Part shown: positions 8,735 to 18,300 of the stretch, piece by piece
Layout of the letters: the number at the start of each line of letters is the position of its first letter
Numbering within the stretch: the stretch's first letter is position 1
Assembly: GCA_018780435.1 (NCBI GenBank)
Contig: JADMJS010000398.1
Coordinates: forward strand, 1 to 40,025
DNA: 40,025 nt
Source: Myxococcales bacterium
GTDB taxonomy: Bacteria; Myxococcota_A; UBA9042; GCA-2863065
Direction: 5' to 3'
Notes under the pieces: model-generated
What the model saw: the letters and a program-made list of their open reading frames with translations, nothing else
Databases searched by the model: none
What the model was told of the DNA's origin: nothing
Position numbers and translations under genes: made by a program

Positions 8735-9536
8735 CCACCCTCAGCCCCACGCGACGGAGCGCTTCGTCAAAGACGGCGTCGTCGTCTCTCGTGACGCGTA
8801 CGTCGTCCGCGGTACCGACCGAGGCCTCACCGTCGGCATGTCGGCTTTCGAGACGCTGCGGACCTACGCGGGTCGCCTCTTCCGGCTCGGGGAGCACCTC
8901 GCCCGGCTCGAAGGCAGCGTCAATACCCTCGGGCTCCCGTGGCCCGGCGCCGCCGTCGTGACCGCCGACCTCGAGACGGCCGCCGCCGGCCTCGCACCAG
9001 AGCTCGGCGTCCGCATCCTCATCACGCCCGAGACCAGGCTCGTCCACGCAAGCCCGCTCGATCTCAGCCTGGTGGAGAAGCCCCTCCGCGTCGCCACCCG
9101 CGTCTGGGAGCCGGCGCCGTGGCTCGACGGTCGGGTCAAACACGGCAGCCGGGCACCCTCTGAAGTCGCTCGCCAGCGCGCCGAGGTCGACGAGGTGTTC
9201 TGGGTTGGACGAGACGGCGTCATGACCGAAGCCACGCGCTCGTCGATCTTCGCCGTCATTGATGGCCGCCTCGTGACGCCGCCCGACGACGGCCGCATCC
9301 TCCCCGGCGTCACCCGCTCAGCCCTCATCGACACGGCGCGCGAGCTCGGGCTCGAGGTGATCGAGCGTGGAATCTCGCCTCGGGAGGCGATGAACGAGCT
9401 CTACGCGAGCTCCACGCTGAAAGAGCTGTCGCCGGTCGTCGAGCTCGATGGTAACCCGGCGCCCGGTGGTGGTCCGGTCGGGAGACGCCTCCTTCTTGCG
9501 TTCAGGGCCCTGGTCGTTCGAGAGTGTTCGGGTTAG
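8727..9536 (+). CDS. Class IV (fold type IV) PLP-dependent aminotransferase or ADC lyase-like
   Basis: The protein has 269 residues from GTG 8727, which has GAGG at 8717-8720. An ATG at 8709 in frame lacks a ribosome site. It overlaps the ATP-grasp gene by 8 bases. The class IV pattern is clear: GLTVGMSAFETLRTYAGR near the N-terminus, a likely Schiff-base Lys at about residue 138 in RVKHGSR, EATRSSIFAVIDGRLVTPP, and ILPGVTRSALIDTARELG. The family includes branched-chain aminotransferase (IlvE), D-amino-acid aminotransferase and aminodeoxychorismate lyase (PabC). The short length fits PabC or DAAT better than IlvE, but specificity cannot be read from sequence alone. The neighbouring ATP-grasp gene suggests amino-acid-derived metabolism rather than folate synthesis. 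No pabA/pabB gene is nearby. Confidence 0.8.
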   Translation: MSNHPQPHATERFVKDGVVVSRDAYVVRGTDRGLTVGMSAFETLRTYAGRLFRLGEHLARLEGSVNTLGLPWPGAAVVTADLETAAAGLAPELGVRILITPETRLVHASPLDLSLVEKPLRVATRVWEPAPWLDGRVKHGSRAPSEVARQRAEVDEVFWVGRDGVMTEATRSSIFAVIDGRLVTPPDDGRILPGVTRSALIDTARELGLEVIERGISPREAMNELYASSTLKELSPVVELDGNPAPGGGPVGRRLLLAFRALVVRECSG

Positions 9537-9619
9537 AGGGCCAGTGCGAGGGCTGAGGGGCCGACTTCGGGCCTCGGGCCCATGTCCGCTCGATTTGACG
9601 GGCCGAGTAGAGGAGAACG

Positions 9620-11155
9620 ATGGCGACGTACACATTGCGAATTCGAGATGCGAACGGGAATACGCGCACCGAGGAGTTCGAAGCGTCCAAGGTGACGGTC
9701 GGCCGCAAAAAGGCCGACATCCTCCTCGATGACGCCTCCGTATCGTCCCGCCACGGCGAGCTCATCTTCCAAAACGACGAGCTGACTTACGTCGACGTCG
9801 GGTCGAGCAACGGGTCCTTCGACCCGAGCGGCGGCCGCATCGCCGCCCCGTTCCCGATGAGCGAGGGCATGTCCGTGCGCCTCGGCTCGAGCCGGCTAGA
9901 GCTCGTGTCCATCAACATCGAGCACGAAGTCGCCGAGCGTACCTCGATGCTCACGGCCGACCAGCTCGCCCAAGTGCTCGCCGCGAAGCGCACCGCCGAC
10001 GCTGGCAGCGCCGCACGGAGCGCGCCGGCCCCCTTCGATCGCAACGATTCACCGCCCCGAAGCGACACGCCCGCGCATCGCCAGCCCGAGCGCTACCCGG
10101 ACCCTGCGCCGCGCCCCGAGCCGGCCCGGCCCGCCCCCGCCCGGGGCGGCTATCCGGAGGAGTCGCAGTCGGACGGCTACGACGACATGGTTCCGGTCAG
10201 TGGTGGCGGCTGGGACGACCCTCCGCCCGCCCAGAAGCCCTTGAACCTCGGCAAAAAGGCCGAAGCCGGCGGCGCTCCTCCGCCGCGCGGTGGGGGCCAG
10301 AGCGCCCCCCGTCCGGCACGCCCGGCCCCGACCGGACCGCTGTCCGATCCGCCGGAGCTCGATGAAGCGCCCGCCGCCGCGGCGCAGCTCATCCCGGAGG
10401 CCATCAAGGAGTCGCTGGAGCTGGTCAAGACCTGGAAGTCCGGCCCACCGGTCACAGGCGATGACATCAAGGAGGCCCTAGGCGGGGCCTGGGATCTCCT
10501 CGCGCCGAACCTCACCACCGCGACGCAGCCATTGCTCGCGATCTCCGGCGCCACCGCGATCCTGACGCTGCTCACCATCTGGATCCCGTCGCTCTACTCG
10601 ATCTTCGGCATCCTCATCTCCATCCTCGGCTTCCTCTCACTCTTCGCCTACTCCGCCACGACGCTCTGCCTCATCGGCTCGCGCGTGGGTCGGCCCATCG
10701 ACCCCGTCAGCGCGGTGAAGCGCCTGCTGGTGGAGCCAGTACCCTTCCTCGTCTCCTTCCTTTGGGCCGGCCTCATCAGCTTCGTGGGTGTCCTCGCGGT
10801 CATCCTCCCCGGCATCGCGCTCGGCGCCTTCATGTGGCCCGCCTTCTGGATCGAAGGCCGTCGGAACCTCGGGCTCAACGGACGCAGCCTCGACCTCTTC
10901 CGCAAAGACGGCCGCCGCATCATCCTCGTTGGGCTCAGCTACGTCGCCGTCGTCGTCGTCGCCAATCTCGTCCTCGGCGCCATCCTCCGCTTCGTCCCCT
11001 TCATCGGGCTCTACGCGGCTGTGCTTTTGTCGGCGGTCTGGTCGGCCCTTCAGGGCGCGTTCGGGATGGCGCTGACACTCTGGATGTACTTCGACATCCG
11101 CGCCAAGATGGAGACCGGCGACGCCGAAGCCGAAGCCCGAAACCAGCTCGCATAA
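9620..11155 (+). CDS. FHA-domain protein with C-terminal multi-TM domain
   Basis: The protein has 511 residues from ATG 9620, with GAGGAG 4 bases upstream. Residues 1-95 form an FHA domain with the core VGRKKADILLDD, SSRHGEL and SSNGSF, which binds phosphothreonine peptides. Residues about 100-245 are a Pro/Ala/Arg-rich, probably disordered linker. The C-terminal part has about five hydrophobic segments (302-327, 327-351, 373-410, 433-458, 458-490) and ends in a short charged tail. An FHA domain on a membrane protein suggests recruitment to a kinase-phosphorylated partner; a Hanks kinase is encoded at 21290-23281. The next gene follows after 37 bases and is probably co-transcribed. I do not recognise the membrane domain family. 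Confidence 0.8.
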   Translation: MATYTLRIRDANGNTRTEEFEASKVTVGRKKADILLDDASVSSRHGELIFQNDELTYVDVGSSNGSFDPSGGRIAAPFPMSEGMSVRLGSSRLELVSINIEHEVAERTSMLTADQLAQVLAAKRTADAGSAARSAPAPFDRNDSPPRSDTPAHRQPERYPDPAPRPEPARPAPARGGYPEESQSDGYDDMVPVSGGGWDDPPPAQKPLNLGKKAEAGGAPPPRGGGQSAPRPARPAPTGPLSDPPELDEAPAAAAQLIPEAIKESLELVKTWKSGPPVTGDDIKEALGGAWDLLAPNLTTATQPLLAISGATAILTLLTIWIPSLYSIFGILISILGFLSLFAYSATTLCLIGSRVGRPIDPVSAVKRLLVEPVPFLVSFLWAGLISFVGVLAVILPGIALGAFMWPAFWIEGRRNLGLNGRSLDLFRKDGRRIILVGLSYVAVVVVANLVLGAILRFVPFIGLYAAVLLSAVWSALQGAFGMALTLWMYFDIRAKMETGDAEAEARNQLA

Positions 11156-11192
11156 TCAGGCTGGCCTCGGCCCGGCCCTTCAGGAGGCGCTC

Positions 11193-13661
11193 ATGCCCAC
11201 CGCCCTCATCTGCCCGAGCTGCGCGCACGAGAACCTCGCTGACGCGCGTTTCTGCACCGGCTGCGGCGGCAGCCTCGAAGCGCGCCAGACGTGCCCGAGC
11301 TGCCGCAAAGTGCAGGCGCTGAGCAACCGCTTCTGTCTCGGTTGTGGCGGGGAGCTCGGCGCCTCGGCCTGGAACGCGCCGCCCGCGAACGGTTCGGTCG
11401 ACGACGGGGTCTGGAACCGCGCGCCGGACGAGTTCCTGAGGCGCGTAGAGCCGGAAGAATGTCGCAGCTTCCTCGGCAATCGCTCGGTGCTCGTCCCGGC
11501 CGGCACGGTAGGGCTCGTCGTCGTCGACGGCGTCGTCGAGCGGGTCCTGCCGCCGGGCGAGCGCACGACGACGACCGTCTTCGAACGCGTCGCCAACTTC
11601 TTCACGGGCCGCGGCCGCTCGACGGCGCTCTTCCTGCTCGACTCCCGGCCGGTCCCGGTGCCCTTCACCGTCGAGACACGCCCGAACGCGCAAGGGCAGA
11701 GCTTCCGCTCGCAAGTCCTCGTGACGGCTCACGTTCCTCGCGGCGACAAGGACTCGCTCGGGGCTTTCCTGACCCACGTCGTCGGTGACCGGAGTGGCGT
11801 CGCGGCGGCGGACCTCTTCGATCTCCTGAGGCCGGACGTCGTCCGCCAAGCGACGCTCACACTCGAACGCCTCGCGACGTCGGGTGAGCTGCGCTACACC
11901 GACGCCGAAGCCGCGCTGCAAGACGCACTCGGGACATTAGCCAAGGACCGCTTCGGGCTCCGCGTCGCTGTGGCGCTCGCCCCGCTCGCGGCCACGATGT
12001 CCTTCGACCTTCACCTCGGGACGGTGGCGTCGCCGCGCGTGCGGGCATGTTCGGGATGTGAACGTGAGCTGCCGGTCTCGCTCCTCTTCTGCGATCACTG
12101 TGGCGCGCGTCAGGAGGCCCTCATCCTGCCCGAGCGGCACTGCGCTCAGTGCGGCGCCGACGTGCCCCAGGACTCGCGCTTCTGTAATGGGTGCGGGACG
12201 GCTTGGGACGGCCCTGCCGCCGGCGACCTCCCGCTCTTCTCCCGAGACGGCGAACAGCTCGAGGTGGACATCGTGCTTCGGGCGCGCGGGCTCCTCTCCT
12301 CGCCCGCCTCCGGTGGCGCGAGCGCGACGTCACAGGCCGGCGACCTCCGGGCGCGGCTCGGGGCGGCGGTCGCAGGGCTGGTCGCGCGCCATCTTCGATC
12401 CGTCGACTTCCCCGTGCTCGCAACGGCCTCCGGGCTCGCCGGCATCGAAGGCGCGCTCGAAGCGGGCCTACCGGGAGCGCTGGCGCCTATCGGTCTCTCT
12501 CCCGATGACGTCACCGTTCTCGACCTGCGGACCCGCCGCGGAGACTGGCTACTCGGCGCGCGCGCCGATCTCACACGGGCCCGCGAGGATCTCCTCCTCG
12601 GGCGAGAGTGGCTCACGCAACGCACGGGTGAGCTCGACCTCCGTGCCCTCGCTTTCGACGTGTCGCTTCGGGAGCAGGTGGTCGAACGAGACGCGCGGCT
12701 CGCCTCCAGGGCCGCCGCGCTGGCGGGCGAGACCTCCGAGCAGGCGCTCGAACGGCAGGCGCAGCTTGAGCGTGACCGCGCGGCGATCGCGGACCGCGAA
12801 GCGCGTGAAGCGCTGGCCGACCAGGACGCCCGCTTGCGCGCCGCGGCCGCCGAACGCGGCACCACGGTGGATCTGACGGTCCTCGATGCCGAGGAGCGCC
12901 TCGCCGCGGCCCGTCGCGCCAACGCCCGCGGCGCCGACAGCGAACAACTCGACCATAGCCTCTCGCTCGCGTCGAAGCGGGCCGAACACGCCGCGGAGCT
13001 CGCGCGCCACGCGGCGGCGCTCCAGAGTGACACCTCGCGACTTGGCGCCGACGACAGCGCGTACGCGGCGCGAGCCCGCGCTCTCGCCGAACACGAGGCC
13101 GCCGAACGTAAGGCCGCTCTTGCCGCCGAGACGGCCGATCGCGACGAAGCGCGCGCGCTCGAGAAGCTGCGCGGCATGACGGAGCTCGACCTACAGCTCG
13201 ACGCGGCCGACGCGGCCCGCGAGCAGGCGCGGATCGCCGCCCTTCGCGGCCTCACGCCAGCCGAAGCCCTCGCGGCCCAAGCGGCGACGCTCGCCGGTGC
13301 CCCCGCGGGAGCGGCGTTCGCGGAGGCCCTGGCTCGTCTCGGTGAAGCGCAAGCGAACGCGGCCCGAGTCGCTGACGCCGAGCGGCACGCGGCGGCCTTG
13401 GCAGCCGTCCAGGGCGACCACATGGATCGGGTGACCCGCCTCGCCGAACAGGCGCTCGGCCGCGGATCGAGCGCGGATGCGGCTTACGCCCAGTCGCTCT
13501 CGGCCGTGACGCGGGTCGCGACGGCGCGAGTCACCCCGCCATCGGTCGTAGCCGCGGTGTCGGTGCCGAGCGCCGAGGGCGGCGCGCCGTGTAAGGCGTG
13601 CGGCGCGGCGTTGCGCGCATCGGCCGCCTTCTGCGGTGCGTGTGGCGCTCCCGTCGCCTGA
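11193..13661 (+). CDS. Zinc-ribbon / SPFH-like / coiled-coil protein
   Basis: The protein has 822 residues from ATG 11193, with AGGAGG 7 bases upstream. Five zinc-ribbon units of the form CxxC-x10-CxxC are visible: residues 7-24, 34-51, 286-303, about 318-336 and 800-817. Residues about 75-280 have the start of an SPFH-like domain (SVLVPAGTVGLVVVDGVVERV, LPPGERTTTTVFE), as in the YdjI-type zinc-ribbon SPFH proteins. A second, more divergent region (about 345-455) has a similar arrangement, so the domain may be duplicated. Residues about 460-770 are Ala/Glu/Arg-rich heptads, a long coiled coil. There is no signal peptide. SPFH proteins form membrane-associated ring or cage scaffolds. With the FHA membrane protein upstream this looks like a two-gene membrane scaffold operon. 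The function is inferred. Confidence 0.75.
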   Translation: MPTALICPSCAHENLADARFCTGCGGSLEARQTCPSCRKVQALSNRFCLGCGGELGASAWNAPPANGSVDDGVWNRAPDEFLRRVEPEECRSFLGNRSVLVPAGTVGLVVVDGVVERVLPPGERTTTTVFERVANFFTGRGRSTALFLLDSRPVPVPFTVETRPNAQGQSFRSQVLVTAHVPRGDKDSLGAFLTHVVGDRSGVAAADLFDLLRPDVVRQATLTLERLATSGELRYTDAEAALQDALGTLAKDRFGLRVAVALAPLAATMSFDLHLGTVASPRVRACSGCERELPVSLLFCDHCGARQEALILPERHCAQCGADVPQDSRFCNGCGTAWDGPAAGDLPLFSRDGEQLEVDIVLRARGLLSSPASGGASATSQAGDLRARLGAAVAGLVARHLRSVDFPVLATASGLAGIEGALEAGLPGALAPIGLSPDDVTVLDLRTRRGDWLLGARADLTRAREDLLLGREWLTQRTGELDLRALAFDVSLREQVVERDARLASRAAALAGETSEQALERQAQLERDRAAIADREAREALADQDARLRAAAAERGTTVDLTVLDAEERLAAARRANARGADSEQLDHSLSLASKRAEHAAELARHAAALQSDTSRLGADDSAYAARARALAEHEAAERKAALAAETADRDEARALEKLRGMTELDLQLDAADAAREQARIAALRGLTPAEALAAQAATLAGAPAGAAFAEALARLGEAQANAARVADAERHAAALAAVQGDHMDRVTRLAEQALGRGSSADAAYAQSLSAVTRVATARVTPPSVVAAVSVPSAEGGAPCKACGAALRASAAFCGACGAPVA

Positions 13662-13716
13662 ACGGGGTCCAATTCCAACTGGCGGACGCTCGACCTGGGG
13701 AGTATCCTCCGCCGCC

Positions 13717-15228
13717 ATGCGTTTACTCCGCTTCCCACTCGCGCTGACCTTTGCCCTGGTGCTCGGATGCCAGGACAAGGCTGCGGCGCCTCCTCCAGGA
13801 GCATCCGGCTCGGCGACGCCGGCCGCGGTCTCTGCTCCGGTCCCGGCCACGAGCCATGCACCCGCTGCTGCCGCCGCCCCGACGGGCCCGGCCGCACCGA
13901 CTATGGCCGACGTAGCGGCCGCGGCGCCGGAAGCGCCGACACCGCGCGAGAAGGCCTCACCCGTGGTGGCCCCCGAGGTCGCGCTCGGCGCACCGGCGGC
14001 CCCCGACGCGCCGGTCGTGATGGCGCCACCGGCCGAGAACCCTCCCGTCGTCGCGATCGCGCCGATCCCCGAACCCCAAAAGACCGCGCCGGAAAACGGG
14101 CTCGAGTCGCCCACGTTTCGCGTGCTTCATATCGCGAACGTTCAGGGCGAGCTCGAGCCCTGTGGGTGAGTACACAACAAGCTGGGCGGTCTGGCCCGGC
14201 GAGCAACGGCAGTCACGGAGTTCGACAAGGACGGGATCCCGACCTTGCACCTCGACGCGGGCGACCTCTGGCAAGCGGAGTACCAGGTCCCCGAGGCCAA
14301 GCGCCCGGAGATCGCGTCCGCCGCCAAGGTCCTCATGGCGGCATACAAGCGCTTCGACGTCAAAGGAGCGGCGATCGGTGACCGCGACCTCGCGCTCGGC
14401 ATCGAGACACTGAAGGCGTTCCGGAAGGACGCGTCGTTTGAGTTCCTGTCGGTCAACCTGACCGATGAGGCGGGTGCTCTTCTCTTCGCCCCGTCGCTCC
14501 TGACGACGGTGGGCGGTCAGAAGATCGGCGTCATTGGGGCCACCACGGCCCTCTTCATGAACCGGGAGCAGGTGCAGACCGCCGGTAAGTACCGTGTCGA
14601 GCCTCCTGCGCCTCGAATCGCAGCCGAGGTCGACAAGCTGAAGGCGGCGGGCGCCACGGTCTTCATTCTACTCGGGCACTTGAACCGGTCGGAGATCGAA
14701 GAGGCGGTGCAGGCCGCGCCGGCGATCAACCTGGTCCTCGGCGGACAGTGGCTGGACTATGACCAGACCATCGAGAAGGTCGGCAAGGCCCTGGTGGTCG
14801 GTGGGTTTCAGCGTGGCAAGAACCTCTCGGTCCTCTCGGCCTTCGTGAAGAACGGGAGCACCACCTTCATCGATCGCAACGCCCGTGGGGCACTCGAGAA
14901 CAAGAAACGTGACCTTGAGTCGCAGATCGTAGGCCGCTCCAAGCTCCTCGAGTCAGCGCGCAACGACCCCGCCCAGAAGGACACGCTCACGTTCTACGAA
15001 CAGAACCTCGTCCAGCTCAAGACGGACCTACAGACAGTCACCATGGACCTCGAGGATCTCGCTGAACCCAGCCCAGACTCGTCCTGGGTGAAGTGGGAGC
15101 TAAAGCCGATGGACACGACGCTCGCCGAGGACCCGAAGGTGCTCGAGCAGATCGAGAAGCACCGCGAGAAGTACCCCGATCCGACCAAGCGTCCTGCAGC
15201 GGCACCGGGAGCGGCGCCCGGCCACTGA
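13717..15228 (+). CDS. Selenocysteine-containing lipoprotein, UshA/metallophosphatase-like fold (in-frame TGA at 14167)
   Basis: The gene has 503 codons from ATG 13717, read through TGA 14167-14169 as Sec151. It starts with a lipoprotein signal (lipobox VLGC, Cys18), then an Ala/Pro-rich linker to about residue 130. The folded part begins FRVLHIANVQGELEPCG, then Sec, then VHNKLGGLARRATAV. I recall related 5'-nucleotidase-like proteins with EPCGC and GGLARR here, so Sec replaces a Cys. DAGD (180-183) is kept, but other usual metal ligands are changed: N-V-Q-G for D-x-H-G, G-D-R-D for GNHE, G-G-Q-W for GGHSH. It is probably not a phosphatase; a CxU redox or metal-binding role is inferred. The C-terminus has a coiled segment and a Pro/Ala tail. 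The frame continues 353 codons past the TGA, so an ordinary nonsense mutation is unlikely. Selenocysteine genes elsewhere in the genome would be required. Confidence 0.85.
14167..14200 (+). promoter_or_regulatory. Bacterial SECIS element (UGA codon plus hairpin)
   Basis: Counting the T of TGA as 1, GCTGGGC (15-21) pairs with GCCCGGC (28-34) around the loop GGTCTG (22-27). The stem has seven pairs, one of which is a G-U wobble at T17. From memory, the E. coli fdhF SECIS has loop GGUC with G23 and U24 recognised by SelB, and a bulged U17. All three bases are at the same numbers here. This is a direct sequence observation on the window side. The comparison rests on recalled fdhF data. Confidence 0.85.
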
Positions 15229-15301
15229 CCGCCTCGCCGGCGCTGCCCCATCTACGCGCCATCGTCAGACCCACTCGTCCACCAACCTATCGAGATTTCG
15301 C

Positions 15302-15330
15302 TTCTGCACAGGGGGCCTTTTCCCTATACT
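15302..15330 (+). promoter_or_regulatory. Predicted promoter for the Ig-like lipoprotein
   Basis: TATACT at 15325-15330 is a strong -10 box. A weak -35 box TTCTGC lies at 15302-15307 with a 17-base spacer. Transcription would start about 20 bases before ATG 15358, and GGAG lies 8 bases before that ATG. The gene may thus be transcribed separately from the selenoprotein gene 129 bases upstream. Confidence 0.45.
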
Positions 15331-15357
15331 CCCGCCATCTTCGGCCAGGAGTAGTCC

Positions 15358-18300
15358 ATGCGTATCGCCACCTTCACCACTCTGCTCGGCGACCGCCTCT
15401 CCGCGGCTCACCGAATTCGCCACGTCGGCACGGGGCTTTCGCTGCTCCTCGCCGCGCTCGTGACCACGGGCCCCGGCTGCAGCGATGACGAAGGTGGGGG
15501 GCCATCCGGCGCCGCGATCGACACGCTGCTCAGCCCGCGGGTGCTGCTCCTCGGGCAGTCGACGCGCGTCACGTGTGCTGTGTCGGACGCGTCCGGGAAC
15601 CTCGTCGAGGAGGCGACGGCCTACGCGACGCTCCCCGCGGGTGAGATCACGGGCGACTTGCTGAAGCCGACGGCTGCGGGGGTCACCAAAGTGACCTGCC
15701 AGACTGCCGATGATCGCCTCATCGACCCGAGCCCAGCGGATCTCATCGTGATCGGCGAGGGTGACCGCGACCGCCTCGACATCGAGACGACCCTCTCGAA
15801 GAACACAGCCTCGATTGGCGAAGCCGTCTCGGTCACCTGCGCCGCCTACTTCGACAACGCCCCACTCGACGGGATCGACTTCAAGGTCGAGGCCACGCCC
15901 GAGGCCGGGATCACCATCGCGGACCGTCAGGTGACCGGCACGGCCGATGGCGACTTCGACATCGCGTGCCGCATCGTCGACTCGACCTTCGCCGACGAGA
16001 CTCCGGAGCGGCTCGTCGTCGGCAAGGGTGGGCTACGCCCGACGAAGGTCGTCACGGGACTGAACAAGAGCCCGATCGCGGCGGGTGAGTCGACGACCGT
16101 CGCCTGTACGGTCTACGACCAGAACGGTGACGTCATGCAGTGGGACACCATCGTCACGGCATCGGACGACGGCGTGCAGGTCAGCGGCAACGTCGTCGAG
16201 GGGCGCACGGCGGGCGAACACACCATCACCTGCGAAGTCCCGACCGGTGCGAGCGCGGTCGAGACGGTCCCGGCGACCTTGGTCGTGACCCCCGCGGTTC
16301 CGGCGACCTTCAAGGCGTGGGCCGAGCCGGCCAAGCCGGTCTACAAGCCGGAGGACGTCGTCACCATCAAGTGGGAAGCCAAGGATGGCTATGGCAACCC
16401 GGTCCCGAGCGCGACGGCGACCGTCACTGCGCCCGCGGGGACGCAGAAGGAAGGCGCCCCGAACGCGTACCGTCTACTCGCGGACGGCAACTATGTCTTC
16501 AAGGTGTCGCTCGACGGCGACGCAAACCTGAGTGACGAGGTCGAGCTGCTCGTCGATGGTAGCGGCCCCATCATCATCATCACCAGCCCCGATCGCGGTC
16601 AGACGCTCACGGGCGACACGCTCATCACCGTCACGGGCGAAGTCACCGACGAGTGGGGTGGCGTGGCGACGCTCGAAGTCAATGGCGTGCCGGTCACCCC
16701 ATCGGAGACGGGCGCGTTCACGACCCAAATCGATTCGAGCCAGGGCCTGAACCTCGTCGTCGCCCGGGCGACGGACAAACACGGCAACGCTGGCAAGGCG
16801 TCGGTCGCTTGGTACTTCTCGTCGGCCTGGGCCGTCGCGGACGCGCTGACTCCGGAGCTCGCGTGGCTGGACAACAGCCTTCGCGTCTGGCTGAGCCAGG
16901 AGCTCCTCGACGATTACGATCACGCCGAGCAGAAGTGCGACGAGAACAACGTCTGCAGCCCGAAGATCGACGACCTCGCGACGCTCCTCGAGATCATCTT
17001 GACCAACGTCGACCTCGCGGCCCTGCTCGGGCAGCCGGTACTCTTCGAGCAGGTCTTCGCCGACCTCGTCAACGTCGACCTCGGCGTCGCGATCTTGAAG
17101 GGCGACCTCCGGCTCTGGGCCGACATCTCGACCATCCGCTTCGGCACCGCGCAGCTCAACCTCGACTCTCGCAACGGCGGCATCGACATGAAGGCGATGT
17201 TCGTGCCGGACAACGAGAGCAAGGCCCTGGAGATCGGGCTCTCGGTGCACATCCGCTTCGACCTGATGGCGAACGGCCAGTTCGACACCGGGCTCGGCTT
17301 CGCCATCCCGTTCTCGGCCGGCTTGGACCCGTCGCCCGAGGCGGTCTCGACCGCGCTCCTCACCATCGACACGCTCGGCATTGACTCGAGCTTCGACATC
17401 AACGCGTCGGGTGGCGTCCTCAACATCAACGGCCAGAAGGTCGGCCTCGAGCCGGGTGACGTGACCCTGTCGCCGCTCGCCGACGTCGGCATCGACCTCG
17501 GGAACGTCAAAGTCTCGATCGCCGGCTTCGGGCTCGTGGACATCCCGCTTGGCACTATCGACCTGACCCAGCTCGTGAGCGGCCTCGACACGGTTATCAG
17601 CTCGATCGCCAGCCCGATCCTCACGGCCGTGCTCGACCTCATCGGCGCCGACATCCTCGATCCGCTGATCGCGTACGCCGGTGGCGACCTCATCGAGGGC
17701 TTCCTCAGCTCGCTCGAGATTGACCAGACCATCGACATCCCAGAGCTCATCCCGGGCCAACCGCCCGCGGCTATCGCCATCGGCGCCAAGATTTCGGACG
17801 TGCAGTTCACCGACGCCGGCGGCCGCCTCGGCCTCACGGGTCGGGCCGTCGCCGAGAAGAAGGTCGACGCGAACCCGCTTGGCTCGATCCTCCGCGATGG
17901 CTGCCTCGGCGCGAAGGCCACACCCTACCAGCTCCCGCAGACGGGCCCGATGGAAGTCGCCATCGGCATGGACCTCTTGAACGAGGTCCTCTACGGCCTC
18001 TGGTACACGGGCGGCCTCAACCTCACCATCACGGGCGACAGCCTCGGCAGCCTCATCGGCGGCGGCAGCCTCCCCGGCGCCATCATCACGCTCGAACCGA
18101 AGCTCGCGCCTATCCTCTCGGACTGCAACTCCAAGGGTACGCTCCGCCTCCAACTCGGCGACGCCTACATCGACGCCAGCCTCCCGCTCGGTGACCTCCT
18201 CATCGACTTCTCGGGCTGGATCAGCATCGAGGTCGACGTGGCGCTCACGTCCGCCGACGGCAAGCTCGGCATCAAGATCAACGGGATCACGGCCTTCGAC

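Noticed and set aside
14167..14169. TGA as a nonsense mutation or sequencing error in a pseudogene
   Set aside because: The frame resumes at once with conserved sequence and stays open for 353 codons, and the SECIS-like hairpin has the right bases at the right distance.
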